From Sediminibacterium soli (GTDB lineage: Bacteria > Bacteroidota > Bacteroidia > Chitinophagales > Chitinophagaceae), in the NCBI RefSeq assembly GCF_009939225.1, contig NZ_JAACJR010000003.1, positions 248,001-312,000 of the forward strand: a stretch of DNA of 64,000 nt, read 5' to 3'. Below, in pieces: positions 10,401 through 18,587 of this stretch. Each line of letters starts with the position of its first letter. Position 1 is the stretch's first letter. The translations under genes and the position numbers were made by a program. Under the pieces are notes generated by a model. The model worked only from the letters and a program-made list of their open reading frames with translations, did not search any database and was not told where the DNA came from.

Positions 10401-10614
10401 ACTGATACCGCTGGTGGTGGCAACAGGCCCGGGCCGGATCGGTAACAGAACCATCGGTACCGCCGCGGCAGGCGGTATGCTGCTGGGAACAGTGTTTGGC
10501 GTGATCGTGATACCGGGACTGTATTTCATTTTCGGCAAGATTGCAGAGAAAAGAATACTGATAAAAGACGAGGAAGAAAATCCATTAACCGAAGAAATCG
10601 ATAACAATGTATAG
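7447..10614 (+). CDS. RND multidrug efflux pump (HAE1/AcrB-like inner-membrane subunit)
   Basis: A 1,055-residue pump with 12 predicted membrane helices and two large periplasmic loops. The N-terminus (FIQRPVLSIVISLIIVFLGV) is the first helix. IGIVVDDAIVVIEAV in helix 4 holds the paired Asp of the proton relay, and LLGKNAVLIVEFA in helix 10 holds the partner Lys. The length and motifs match the hydrophobe/amphiphile exporter branch, not the heavy-metal branch. It exchanges protons for drug export with the adaptor encoded upstream and the channel encoded downstream. Its stop overlaps the start of the channel gene by 8 bp, indicating translational coupling. Substrates cannot be predicted. Confidence 0.95.
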   Translation: MFNKFIQRPVLSIVISLIIVFLGVLAIVQLPVTQFPSISPPKVSVIAEYPGANNELLIKSVVIPLERAINGVPGMKYIASDAGNDGEANIQVVFNLGTDPNQASLNVQNRVASVVNKLPPLVVREGVKITREESNMLMYINLYSDDPNADQKFLFNFADINILSEIKRVDGVGFADILGNREYAMRIWLKPDRMLAYKISADEVMKALDEQSLEASPGKTGESSGKRSQSFEYVLKYPGRFTTKEGYENVVVRSSANGELLRLKDVAEVEFGSSMYDIYSTLNGKPSAAIVLKQSYGSNASQVIKNVKKKLAEIKAASFPKGMNYEISYDVSKFLDASIEKVVHTLMEAFILVGLVVFLFLGDWRSTIIPAMAVPVSLIGTFVFMQFFGITLNLITLFALVLAIGIVVDDAIVVIEAVHAKMEKEHLSPLKATRKAIHEIAGAVIAITFLMAAVFIPVAFMSGPVGIFYRQFSITMATAIILSGIVALTLTPALCAMILKNTHGKPKRKTPVNLFLDSFNRRFERTADRYQGLLGRIITRRLVTFGVLVAFCLGVWYLNGKVPSGFIPNEDQGMFYAIIQTPPGSSLERTNEIAERLQKVAEGIEGVSSVSSLAGYEILTEGTGSNSGTCLINLKSWEERRHSVQEIILELEEKSKDITGATIEYFQPPAVPGYGAAGGFELRLLDKAGSGDYKKMETVSNEFVKELGKRKELSSVFSFYSASFPQYMLRIDNDIAQQKGVSIDNAMSTMSTMVGSNYEISFIKFDRQYKVIIQASPEYRALPEDILKLYVKNDKNEMVPFSAFMKMEKVYGLSEITRHNMYNASEISGAAAPGYSSGEAIRVINEVAQKTLPRGFGIDWAGISKDEVAQGNQAIWIFLICLGFVYLILSAQYESFILPLSVILSLPAGIFGAFLLLKLLGLENNIYAQVAMVMLIGLLGKNAVLIVEFAVQRHRAGATVLQAAMEGSRARFRPILMTSFAFIAGLIPLVVATGPGRIGNRTIGTAAAGGMLLGTVFGVIVIPGLYFIFGKIAEKRILIKDEEENPLTEEIDNNV

Positions 10615-12034
10615 ACCGAAAATAGGGATGGGTATACTGGCTGTTTGCCTGGTGGCAGTCAGCTGCAAAGTACCGGCGATCGTTGAACAGTCGGAAAACA
10701 GATCGGTACCCACGGCATATGCAGGCAGCAGCGATAGCGCCAACAGCGCGGCTGTGCAGTGGCGTAATTTCTTTACCGATGCCCATCTGGTAAACCTGAT
10801 CGATACGGCGCTGAAGAATAACCAGGAGCTCAGGATCACTTTACAGGAAATAGAAATCGCCAGGAATGATATCCGCAGTAAACAGGGCGCATTATTGCCT
10901 TCTGTTGGTGTAAGAACAGGTATCGGCGTAGAGAAAGTGGGGCGGTACACCAGTCAGGGTGCGGGCGACGCATCTGCAGAGATCGTACCGGGCAAACTGG
11001 TGCCGGAAGTGCTGATGGACTGGGGAGCCGCCGCCTATGCCAACTGGGAAGTGGATATCTGGAAAAAACTCCGCAATGCCAAAAAAGCGGCCATCGCCCG
11101 TTACCTGGCCACGGTGGAAGGGAAAAATTTCGTACTCACCGGTCTTGTTTCGGAAGTGGCGGGTTCTTATTACGAACTGCTGGCGCTGGACAGTCAGCTC
11201 GATATTGTAAAACAAACCATCAAACTGCAGCAGGATGCACTGGGTATCGTAAAAGTGCAGAAAGATGCGGCAAGGGCAACCGAGCTGGCCGTGCAAAAAT
11301 TTGAAGCAGAGGTGCTGAAATCACAAAGCCTCGAATACGATATACTGCAGCAGATCAGGGAAACAGAGAACAGGATCAACCTGCTGCTCGGCCGTTTTCC
11401 GCAGGAGATTGCAAGAACCAGGGGTAATATACTGGCACTGTCGCCGGCAGCGGTACAGTCGGGTATTCCCTCGCAGCTGCTGGTAAACCGGCCCGATATC
11501 AAACAGGCGGAACTGGAACTGGCTGCGGCAAAACTGGATATCAAAGTGGCGCGTGCGGAGTTCTATCCCTCGTTCGGTATTTCGGCAGCCCTGGGTTTTC
11601 AGGCGTTCAAGCCGAGTTACCTGGTGAAATTTCCAGAGTCACTGCTGTTTTCGCTGGCGGGCGACCTGGCAGGGCCATTGATCAACAGGAACGCCATCAA
11701 AGCGGAATTCTACAATGCCAATGCAAAGCAGCTGCAGGCCATCTACAACTATGAACGTACGATCCTGAATGCGTACATAGAAGTGTCCACACAGCTGTCC
11801 GGCATCGGCAACCTGCAGAAGAGTTACGAGCTCAAATCAAAACAGGTGGATGCACTAACACGTTCCATCGATATCTCTAATGACCTGTTCAAATCCGCCA
11901 GGGCTGATTATTTAGAAGTACTGATGACGCAACGCGATGCACTGGAGGCGAAACTCGAACTGATCGAAACAAAAAAACAACAGCTGGCTGCGGTCGTGGG
12001 CGTATACCGCGATCTTGGCGGCGGTTGGCGATGA
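10607..12034 (+). CDS. Outer-membrane efflux channel lipoprotein (TolC/NodT type)
   Basis: A 475-residue protein with a lipoprotein signal (LVAVSCKVP, Cys23) and two internally similar halves, each with long helices of the TolC/OprM type. Examples are LIDTALKNNQELRITLQEI in the first half and NRPDIKQAELELAAAKLDI, a hallmark of the NodT subgroup, in the second. It forms the trimeric outer-membrane exit duct of the tripartite pump. The ATG at 10607 lies inside the last codons of the pump gene. The operon ends with a clear hairpin terminator at 12066-12095. Confidence 0.93.
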   Translation: MYRPKIGMGILAVCLVAVSCKVPAIVEQSENRSVPTAYAGSSDSANSAAVQWRNFFTDAHLVNLIDTALKNNQELRITLQEIEIARNDIRSKQGALLPSVGVRTGIGVEKVGRYTSQGAGDASAEIVPGKLVPEVLMDWGAAAYANWEVDIWKKLRNAKKAAIARYLATVEGKNFVLTGLVSEVAGSYYELLALDSQLDIVKQTIKLQQDALGIVKVQKDAARATELAVQKFEAEVLKSQSLEYDILQQIRETENRINLLLGRFPQEIARTRGNILALSPAAVQSGIPSQLLVNRPDIKQAELELAAAKLDIKVARAEFYPSFGISAALGFQAFKPSYLVKFPESLLFSLAGDLAGPLINRNAIKAEFYNANAKQLQAIYNYERTILNAYIEVSTQLSGIGNLQKSYELKSKQVDALTRSIDISNDLFKSARADYLEVLMTQRDALEAKLELIETKKQQLAAVVGVYRDLGGGWR

Positions 12035-12065
12035 TACGGTTTTGGATAGATATAGTGTAGTTTGG

Positions 12066-12095
12066 AGCCGGCTTCAAGGGGAGGCCGGCTTTTTT
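12066..12095 (+). terminator. Terminator of the RND efflux operon
   Basis: A 7-bp G+C-rich stem AGCCGGC (12066-12072) pairs with GCCGGCT (12084-12090) and is followed by a T run to 12095. Confidence 0.88.
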
Positions 12096-12156
12096 ATTGC
12101 CTGCTGCAGACGCTGTCTGTTTTCGGCAAGAGCGCGGCTGGCAGAAAACCGCCCGG

Positions 12157-12567
12157 TCACTGATCCACCAGTCTTTTTACTTCTGCAATGATCTGTTGTA
12201 TATCGTCTCTTTTTACCGGCTTCACATAAAAATTGGCAACGCAGTTGTACTGCTGTATCCTGTCATGATCCAGGGGGTCGATGGAAGAACTGACGATATA
12301 GATGCATACCCGCTTGCTGAGCCGGAGCTCCGCGAACTGATCCAGGAATTGCCAACCGTCGAGCACCGGCATATTCAGATCGAGCAGGATAAGCGAAGGA
12401 AGCTCCCCGGCGTTGCCGCTGTTGGATTGCAGGGCATCGATGGCCTGCTGCCCGTTACCAAAAGTCTCCAGCTTGCCGCAGCAATCCAGTTGCTGCAGCT
12501 GTCTGGTCATGACATAGGTATATATTTTGTCGTCGTCAACCAGCCAGGCCAGGTCAATATTTTTCAT
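12157..12567 (-). CDS. Single-domain response regulator (CheY/Rcp1-like receiver)
   Basis: A 136-residue receiver domain without an output domain. I start it at the ATG at 12567 (MKNIDLAWLVDDD); this overlaps the kinase stop by 14 bp. The acidic pocket is VDDD at 10-13, the phosphorylation site is Asp63 in LILLDLNMPVLDGW, the conserved Ser/Thr is in YIVSSSIDP and the Lys is in FYVKPVKRDD. Its position directly behind a PAS histidine kinase, with overlapping reading frames, makes the kinase its likely partner. Such stand-alone receivers pass phosphate on or act by protein binding. The output of the pathway is not visible. Confidence 0.9.
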   Translation of the reverse strand: MKNIDLAWLVDDDKIYTYVMTRQLQQLDCCGKLETFGNGQQAIDALQSNSGNAGELPSLILLDLNMPVLDGWQFLDQFAELRLSKRVCIYIVSSSIDPLDHDRIQQYNCVANFYVKPVKRDDIQQIIAEVKRLVDQ

Positions 12568-14002
12568 GCCGTGGTTTTGGAATATCAATGGTAAAGATGG
12601 TGCCTGTATTTACAACGCTCTCGGCCGTAACGGAACCGCCCATGGCTTCTGCCTGGCTTCGCACCATAAACAGTCCCAGGCCCCTCGAGTCGGGATGCCC
12701 GTGAAAAGTTTTGTACATACCGAAAAGTTTGCTGCCATACAGTTTCATATCGAATCCGCGTCCGTTATCGGACACTTTTACCTGGATGCTGTCGCCGGTT
12801 TCCGTGGCAGTGATATCGATCACCGGATGGCGTTCGGGATGGCGGTAGCGCAGGCTGTTGCTGACCAGGTTCACAAAAATACTTTCAAGGTAGGCGGGGT
12901 TGAACAGCACCTGTATCGTGGCAGGCAGCTGGTTGCGCAACTCGGCCTGCTCCTGCAGCAGGGAGGCATAGAGAATGGTACGCACACGCTCCACCATTTC
13001 AGACAGCACCAGCCATTGTTTTTCAACGGAAGTTTTTTCCTGTATCACCACCACATTGTTCAGGTCGCTGATGGTTTCGAGCAGACTGTCGGCACTGTCT
13101 GACAATAATCTCATCAGGTGGCTGGCTTCCGCAGGGTTGGCTTCGCGCAGCACCAGATCGGTCAGCGCTTTGATATTGCCCGTATGCGATCGGAGGTTAT
13201 GTGAAACAATGTGCGCAAAATTGAGCAACCTGTCGTTTTGCGCCCGGATGGTTTCGGCATTTCTTTTTTGTTCGGTGATATCCTTGATCTGCGATACAAA
13301 ATACAGGGGTTCGCCGCTGCTGCTTTTAACCAGCGAAACATTCAGCAGGGCCCAGATAAGGTTGCCGTTGCGATGGAGATAGCGTTTCTCCATACTGTAG
13401 GATTTGATCCTGCCCGCCAGCAGCTGTGTTACATAACCGAGGTCGATTTCAAGATCGGCGTGATAGGTAAAATCCTGGAAAGTGTGTTTGAGGAATTCGT
13501 CTTCGGGATATCCCATCATTTCGCAGAGACTGGCGTTCACTTTTATCCAGCTGCCGGACAGTCCTACCAGCGCCATACCGATCGGTGCATTGTTGAAAGC
13601 CTGCGAAAACCGCTGTTCCCTTTCTTCCAGTAAACGCTGCAGGGTTTCTTCAACGGTCACATCTTCGAGCGTGCCGTACAGAAACCGGCACATACCCTGT
13701 TCGTAGCTGCCCTGTATCCGCAGCTTCACCCATTTCCGCTGGCCCGTAATGGTGATCAGCCGGGTGGTTATCATGCAGGGACTGGCTGTGCGGGTTACCT
13801 CGCCGGTAAGACTGCGGATGGTGGAAGCATCTTCAAAAAAGCCGAGAAATGCATCCGGCGAAGGTTGCTGCGTTCCGGGCAGCTCAACAATATTGCGGAC
13901 AATATCGTTGATATAGACCTGGCCGTTCTCAAGATTGTACTCCCAGATACCGAGTCCGGCAAGCTGGGATGCCAATTGGTAAAGTCCGGGTCTGGTCTGC
14001 AT
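12554..14002 (-). CDS. PAS-domain sensor histidine kinase (cytoplasmic)
   Basis: A 482-residue kinase from the ATG at 14002 (a TTG five codons upstream is possible). There are no membrane segments. Two PAS domains occupy about residues 10-125 and 128-245; the second ends with the PAC motif FVSQIKDITEQKR. The phospho-acceptor is about His268 in HIVSHNLRSHTGN. The ATPase domain shows the N box (NLVSNSLRYRHP), the G1 box (VSDNGRGFD) and the G2 box (DSRGLGLFMV). It phosphorylates itself in response to an intracellular signal sensed by the PAS domains and should pass phosphate to the receiver protein encoded by the overlapping downstream gene. The ligand or cofactor of the PAS domains is unknown. 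Confidence 0.93.
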   Translation of the reverse strand: MQTRPGLYQLASQLAGLGIWEYNLENGQVYINDIVRNIVELPGTQQPSPDAFLGFFEDASTIRSLTGEVTRTASPCMITTRLITITGQRKWVKLRIQGSYEQGMCRFLYGTLEDVTVEETLQRLLEEREQRFSQAFNNAPIGMALVGLSGSWIKVNASLCEMMGYPEDEFLKHTFQDFTYHADLEIDLGYVTQLLAGRIKSYSMEKRYLHRNGNLIWALLNVSLVKSSSGEPLYFVSQIKDITEQKRNAETIRAQNDRLLNFAHIVSHNLRSHTGNIKALTDLVLREANPAEASHLMRLLSDSADSLLETISDLNNVVVIQEKTSVEKQWLVLSEMVERVRTILYASLLQEQAELRNQLPATIQVLFNPAYLESIFVNLVSNSLRYRHPERHPVIDITATETGDSIQVKVSDNGRGFDMKLYGSKLFGMYKTFHGHPDSRGLGLFMVRSQAEAMGGSVTAESVVNTGTIFTIDIPKPRHEKY

Positions 14003-14102
14003 CGGTTGAAGGTACAACTATCGGCAGGATAATAACCGCGTTTTACGGGGCGCCCGATGCAGATCCGGATGAAAATTTGTTTAAAGAATAACCGGTGCCG
14101 GT

Positions 14103-14930
14103 CTATAGTCTTACCCCCGCACTTACGGTAACATAGAACATATTTCTGCCTCGCTCCGACAGGTCGGGTCTTCCTGCAACGGTTACCAGGTTTTGCGGCA
14201 GCACGTAGGCCGGTGTTACCGACGCATTGAACTTACCCGCCACAAAAACAAAGGGTATGGAAGCCTCGTAGGAAAGTATGTTGAATTTTGTTACCTCCCG
14301 CGAACTGGTTTGTGTGAAGGGGAACAGGGGCAGGCCGGCTTTTTCAAAGTAGCGCTGCGTAAATTTCTGCGTGCCCGCGTACAGGTAAAACGACGGATCT
14401 ATGGCAAATGCCGTTTGGTGTTGCCCCCTGAAGAGAAAAAGATGGTCAACACCCGCTGTTACGCCGAAATCTGTCTGGCTGCTGAATTTTGCATCCGCGC
14501 CGGCGGTAATGTTCAGCACGGGGTTGTTGTACTGGATATTGAACCCGGCCTGCGAGTTTAGCGCAGACTGAACCAGGGTGGTTTTGTCGCGGTACAGAAA
14601 ATGCGTGTAAAAAATATTGCCGCTCCAGCCACCGCGCTGTGGAAAACGGTACCCCGCCTCGATCGTGGTGCCTGTGTAGGCGAGCGGGGTGGCTTTGTTT
14701 TGCGTGAAAATGAAATTCCCCTGCGCATACAAACCGGTTTTTGACTGAAAACCGATGGAAGGAAACAGACCGCTGCTTTTAAGGCTGTCTGTTCTGCCAA
14801 AATAATGCAGTGCCGACTGGTAATTTGCCGACAGGTTGAACCGATCGGTCTGTGTGGAATCCTGCGCCTGTAAGAGACCGGGAATGCAGCAGCAAGCCAG
14901 CAGCAGAAACCTGGGTAAACAATCTTTCAT
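14103..14930 (-). CDS. Predicted outer-membrane beta-barrel protein
   Basis: A 275-residue protein with a signal peptide (residues 1-22, ending LLQAQ). The mature part is built of alternating hydrophobic/polar strands with many aromatic residues (for example GLYAQGNFIFTQNK, TIEAGYRFPQRGGWSGNIFY) and ends with the barrel-type strand NMFYVTVSAGVRL, whose last residue follows the outer-membrane pattern. I recognise no specific family, and a transport or structural role is only a guess. It lies 100 bp from the kinase gene on the same strand and may be transcribed before it. A strong inverted repeat lies upstream, between it and the Ala-rich gene. Confidence 0.65.
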   Translation of the reverse strand: MKDCLPRFLLLACCCIPGLLQAQDSTQTDRFNLSANYQSALHYFGRTDSLKSSGLFPSIGFQSKTGLYAQGNFIFTQNKATPLAYTGTTIEAGYRFPQRGGWSGNIFYTHFLYRDKTTLVQSALNSQAGFNIQYNNPVLNITAGADAKFSSQTDFGVTAGVDHLFLFRGQHQTAFAIDPSFYLYAGTQKFTQRYFEKAGLPLFPFTQTSSREVTKFNILSYEASIPFVFVAGKFNASVTPAYVLPQNLVTVAGRPDLSERGRNMFYVTVSAGVRL

Positions 14931-14949
14931 ATACCTGCTTTTTACCGAA

Positions 14950-14979
14950 CGATGCCCGGACCATATCAGCCGGGCATCG
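14950..14979 (-). terminator. Hairpin downstream of the Ala-rich gene
   Basis: A perfect 10-bp inverted repeat (CGATGCCCGG at 14950-14959 and CCGGGCATCG at 14970-14979, loop of 10). It sits just after the stop of the Ala-rich gene read on the minus strand. The T run behind it is weak, so termination is probable rather than certain. Confidence 0.6.
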
Positions 14980-15001
14980 AAATGTATGTATTTACGAGAA
15001 A

Positions 15002-15568
15002 TTACCGGTTGCCGGTTTTAACGGCTGTTTTTGCTTTCACCTCGCCTTCTGCTTTAATGGAAGGTTCTGCGGTTTTCAGTTTGTCTTTTGTTTTTGCTTC
15101 TGTGGATGCAGCCGCTTGTTTCGTTTTTTCTCCTGTGGCTTTTGCCTTGCCCGCTGCAGACTTAGCGTCGTTTTTGATCTCGCTCTTCAGTGTGGCTCCG
15201 TCAACATTGGCATCTGTTTGCGAAGAAGCGCCGATGCTGGCATTACCCGAACCCGATTGTGTACCGGCAGCCGCAGCGGCGTTACCGCTTGTGGAAACAT
15301 TTGCGTTGACACTGCCGGCTGCATGGTTGCCGGTCTGAACTGCGGCCGAACCGGCTTTTTTAGTGGCCGATACGCCTGTTGAAACCGCTTTAGACGTGGC
15401 AACCTGGGCCTTACCTGCGGCGTTTACAGCGGCATTGGTGGCGCGTGTGGTGTTGATGGTGGCGTTGGTGGTGGCACCGGCGGCCGTTTTCAGACTGAGC
15501 TGTGCCTGTACAGACTGGATACCGAACAAAGCAGCCACTGCCAGTGAAGACCTGATAAGCATTTTCAT
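15002..15568 (-). CDS. Alanine-rich low-complexity exported protein
   Basis: A 188-residue protein with a signal peptide (about residues 1-22, ending SVQAQ). The mature chain is dominated by Ala, Thr, Lys, Ser and Gly (for example GNAAAAAGTQSGSGNAS and repeated KAK/KTK patterns near the C-terminus) and has almost no aromatic residues. It is likely to be disordered or helical and extended in the periplasm. I recognise no family and no catalytic residues. The reverse strand is also open in two frames, but the signal peptide and the hairpin after the stop favour this frame. It is divergent from the MazG gene. Confidence 0.6.
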   Translation of the reverse strand: MKMLIRSSLAVAALFGIQSVQAQLSLKTAAGATTNATINTTRATNAAVNAAGKAQVATSKAVSTGVSATKKAGSAAVQTGNHAAGSVNANVSTSGNAAAAAGTQSGSGNASIGASSQTDANVDGATLKSEIKNDAKSAAGKAKATGEKTKQAAASTEAKTKDKLKTAEPSIKAEGEVKAKTAVKTGNR

Positions 15569-15758
15569 AGGGATAAATTGTTTAAGGTTTAAAACTTGGA
15601 TAACAGTACCCTGAATTCAATTACTGTGCCAATCGGGTGCCAGAAGTTAAAAAAAACGCAATAAAATGTTAAGGCACCAAGCAGCGAAAATGATCCGCTT
15701 CGTATCGGCGGCAGGCGAAAGGATACTGGTTGTATTGCAAAATCTGTATCTTGTTAGG

Positions 15759-16088
15759 ATGACAGACATACAGGATATCGCCCAGGCGTTAAGGGAGTTC
15801 TCCAATGCAAGAGACTGGGATCAGTTTCATAACCCCAAGGACCTGGCATTGGCAATTTCCATAGAAGCGGGCGAACTGCTGGAGCAGTTTCTGTGGAAGG
15901 ATCCCGCAGATGCCGATCCTGACAGGATAAAGCAGGAGCTTGCCGACGTGTTTTCATTTGCCATTCTTCTGGCAAACAAATATAACTGGGATGTAAAGAA
16001 GATCGTGTTAGATAAGTTGCAGGAAACTGAACTAAAGTATCCTGTGGAAAAAGCGAAGGGAACGGCAAAAAAATACAACGAGCTATGA
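15759..16088 (+). CDS. MazG-like nucleotide pyrophosphohydrolase
   Basis: A 109-residue single-domain MazG-type enzyme, started at the ATG at 15759; the frame is open further upstream from 15666, but those residues do not resemble the family. The metal-binding helices are visible: SIEAGELLEQF (Glu36, Glu39) and KQELADVFSFA (Glu60, Asp63), the ExxE...ExxD pattern that binds Mg2+ and cleaves (d)NTPs to (d)NMP plus pyrophosphate. Its stop overlaps the next start in an ATGA, so the two products are very likely made together. Housecleaning MazG proteins are normally longer or stand alone; pairing with a nuclease-helicase suggests a role in nucleic-acid defence or stress. That role is inference. 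Confidence 0.88.
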   Translation: MTDIQDIAQALREFSNARDWDQFHNPKDLALAISIEAGELLEQFLWKDPADADPDRIKQELADVFSFAILLANKYNWDVKKIVLDKLQETELKYPVEKAKGTAKKYNEL

Positions 16089-17947
16089 TCGTGTACCAGG
16101 CCACAAAGGAAAAATTTCTGGATGACGTGTTTTCAAACGATATCGAGAATATCGTCCTTGCAAATGTAAAACGGAAACTTCAGACAGGTGTCGGTGTCAG
16201 CGAAATCAGGTCCTGGGCCCATTCGCTGGTATATATGGACCGCGTTATGCGGGATCCGATGATACCGAAAGATTGCGGCATTGCCATTGAATACCGGATA
16301 CCGCAGACAAGCAAGCGAATTGACTTTATTATTACAGGACAGAACGAGTGGCAGCAACCCTGTGTCGTTCTCGTCGAATTAAAACAATGGTCGCAGGCAA
16401 CACTGACAGGCAAAGATGCCGTCGTAAATACTTTTGTAGGTAACCGGGTGGGTGAACATCCCCATCCCTCGTACCAGGCATGGTCTTATGCCACGTTATT
16501 GCAGGGATTCAATGAAGTGGTGTACAATGAAAAGATCCCGCTTCATCCCTGTGCTTACCTCCACAATTATGTTGAAGACGATGTGATCAGGAACCCGACG
16601 TTTGCGGAGTATATCGAAAAAGCTCCGGTGTTTCTGAAAAGCGATGCGGTACAACTGCGTGATTTTATCCGTAAGCATGTAAAGACAGGGGATAAAACCA
16701 ACCTTATGTATCGCATTGATGAAGGAAGGATCAGGCCTTCAAAAATGCTGGCCGACAGCGTTGGCAGAATGCTAAAGGGTAACCGCGAGTTTGTTATGAT
16801 CGACGATCAGAAGATTGTATTTGAAAATGCAATGGCGCTGGCAAAAAAAGCGTCTGAAAAAAACAAACAGGTGCTGATTGTTGAAGGCGGCCCGGGTACG
16901 GGAAAATCGGTTGTAGCCATTAACCTTCTTGCCGAACTTACAAAATCAGGAATGTTGGCGCAATACGTCTCAAAAAATGCGGCACCAAGGGCAGTGTACG
17001 AGGCAAAACTTACGGGTACTGTAAAACCGACAGTGATACGCAATCTCTTCCGCGGTTCGGGTGCATTCGTAGAAACCGCGCAGAACGAGTTTGATGCATT
17101 GATCGTTGATGAGGCACACCGCTTAAACCGCTTCAGTGGGCTATATAGCAACCAGGGAGAAAACCAGGTAAAGGAAATTATTGCAGCCGCTAAATTCAGT
17201 GTTTTTTTTATCGACGAAGATCAGCGGGTCACCCTGAAAGACATCGGTACCAAGCGGGAGATTGAAATATGGGCGCATAAAGCGGGAGCCAGTGTGACGG
17301 AACTGCAACTCAGCTCTCAGTTCCGGTGCAATGGCTCCGATGGCTACCTGGCCTGGCTGGATAATTTTTTACAGATACGCGAGACAGCCAATGAGGATAT
17401 TTCTGATATTGCCTATGATTTCAGGGTCATGGATTCTCCTTCGCAATTAAGGGATCTCATCTATGAAAAGAATATCGCCGGTAACCGTGCACGCATGGTT
17501 GCCGGGTATTGCTGGAAATGGAAAAGCAAAAAAGATACAGATGCTTTTGATATCGTTTTTCCGGAATTCGATTTCGCAGCCAAATGGAATCTGACAGAAG
17601 ACGGCAGTAAATGGATCATCAGCCCCAATTCGGTCTCGGAGATTGGCTGCATCCATACCTGCCAGGGTCTTGAATTGGATTATGTGGGCGTGATCGTTGG
17701 CGCTGACCTGGTAGTGCGGAATGGACAGGTCGTTACCGATACAGCACAACGGGCATCATCGGATACCTCGGTCAAAGGGTATAAAAATCTTTTCGTCAGA
17801 AATCCGGCACTCGCAAAGGAAACCCTTGACAGGATCGTCAAAAACACCTACCGCACACTGATGACCAGGGGCATGCGCGGCTGTTATGTATATTTCGCTG
17901 ATGCGGAAACCCGGCAGTATTTTGCAAAAATCGCCGGAGGAAGGTAG
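16085..17947 (+). CDS. PD-(D/E)XK nuclease fused to SF1-type helicase (DUF2075-like)
   Basis: A 620-residue two-part protein. Residues 1-130 carry a PD-(D/E)XK-like nuclease core: Asp80 in RIDFIITG followed by Glu98-Leu-Lys100 in VLVELKQWSQ. Residues 260-610 form a superfamily 1 helicase-like ATPase: Walker A GGPGTGKS (268-275), Walker B LIVDEAHR (339-346), motif III FFIDEDQR (374-381), motif IV LSSQFRCNG (409-417), motif V GCIHTCQGLELDYVG (521-535) and motif VI YRTLMTRGMRG. This layout matches DUF2075 proteins, related to the helicase part of Schlafen-type proteins. All key residues are present, so the protein looks active. It overlaps the MazG gene by 4 bp. Likely a DNA- or RNA-processing effector; target unknown. 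Confidence 0.85.
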   Translation: MIVYQATKEKFLDDVFSNDIENIVLANVKRKLQTGVGVSEIRSWAHSLVYMDRVMRDPMIPKDCGIAIEYRIPQTSKRIDFIITGQNEWQQPCVVLVELKQWSQATLTGKDAVVNTFVGNRVGEHPHPSYQAWSYATLLQGFNEVVYNEKIPLHPCAYLHNYVEDDVIRNPTFAEYIEKAPVFLKSDAVQLRDFIRKHVKTGDKTNLMYRIDEGRIRPSKMLADSVGRMLKGNREFVMIDDQKIVFENAMALAKKASEKNKQVLIVEGGPGTGKSVVAINLLAELTKSGMLAQYVSKNAAPRAVYEAKLTGTVKPTVIRNLFRGSGAFVETAQNEFDALIVDEAHRLNRFSGLYSNQGENQVKEIIAAAKFSVFFIDEDQRVTLKDIGTKREIEIWAHKAGASVTELQLSSQFRCNGSDGYLAWLDNFLQIRETANEDISDIAYDFRVMDSPSQLRDLIYEKNIAGNRARMVAGYCWKWKSKKDTDAFDIVFPEFDFAAKWNLTEDGSKWIISPNSVSEIGCIHTCQGLELDYVGVIVGADLVVRNGQVVTDTAQRASSDTSVKGYKNLFVRNPALAKETLDRIVKNTYRTLMTRGMRGCYVYFADAETRQYFAKIAGGR

Positions 17948-18045
17948 TTTTCGCCTTCAATTCTTTTTTTCGGGAGGAACCTCAGAGTAATTGGTTTTCG
18001 ATAAGGTCAGCTTCCATGACCTGATTGTGGCGACAAAAAACCGAT

Positions 18046-18106
18046 AAAATCGATTATAAACGACATTTTGGAAATAACGACAGTATTAAAGACAAAATCG
18101 ATTATA
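18046..18106. promoter_or_regulatory. Paired 13-bp direct repeat, operator-like
   Basis: The sequence AAAATCGATTATA occurs at 18046-18058 and again at 18094-18106, 48 bp apart. Each copy has a palindromic AATCGATT core. The pair lies 92-152 bp upstream of the DoxX-like/ECF sigma gene pair and downstream of the nuclease-helicase gene. The spacing (close to 4.5 helical turns) and symmetry suggest a protein-binding site controlling the sigma operon; this is inference. Confidence 0.45.
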
Positions 18107-18197
18107 GCTGGTCGAGGAAAATACCGTGTTATCGGTTCCAGAGTACGGCTGTTGTAACCTTTTCCTTCCCCGCCTACTCCAATCAATAAAAGGCAAA

Positions 18198-18578
18198 ATG
18201 GAAAACACAACCACACTGAAGCAAACAGTCAACCTGCTGAAGTACACATTCGTTATCGTACCGATCGTTGCAGGCGCAGACAAGTTCACCAACCTGCTCA
18301 CGCACTGGGAGCAATACCTCAATCCCACACTGGCGGGTAGCTTACCTTTTTCTGCAGCTTCGTTTATGATGATCGTTGGCGTGATAGAGATAGCCGCAGG
18401 GATCATTGTTCTGAAAAAGCCAGCCATTGGCGGTTATATTGTGGCGGCCTGGCTTACGGTTATCGCCTTAACTTTGCTGCTTGGTTTTATGTATGCAGAC
18501 GTAGCCGTACGCGACCTCGTGATGGCCATCGCCGCGTTCTCAATGGCAAGACTGTCTAAACTTGTAGCAAACCCGTAG
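18198..18578 (+). CDS. DoxX-like four-helix membrane protein
   Basis: A 126-residue membrane protein started at the ATG at 18198. It has four hydrophobic segments (about 15-30, 52-72, 80-100 and 105-120) and the DoxX-like features FVIVPIVAGADKFTNLL and MIVGVIEIAAGIIVL. DoxX-family proteins are small inner-membrane proteins, some linked to redox or thiol stress; the function here is unknown. The ECF sigma gene starts 10 bp after its stop, so the two form an operon, and this protein could be a target or a membrane partner of the sigma factor. No conventional anti-sigma gene follows. Confidence 0.7.
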   Translation: MENTTTLKQTVNLLKYTFVIVPIVAGADKFTNLLTHWEQYLNPTLAGSLPFSAASFMMIVGVIEIAAGIIVLKKPAIGGYIVAAWLTVIALTLLLGFMYADVAVRDLVMAIAAFSMARLSKLVANP

Positions 18579-18587
18579 CAAATCCGT

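Noticed and set aside
15759-17947. MazG/helicase pair as a toxin-antitoxin system
   Set aside because: The first protein is an enzyme fold with intact catalytic residues, not an antitoxin, and is not related to the MazE/MazF pair despite the similar name.
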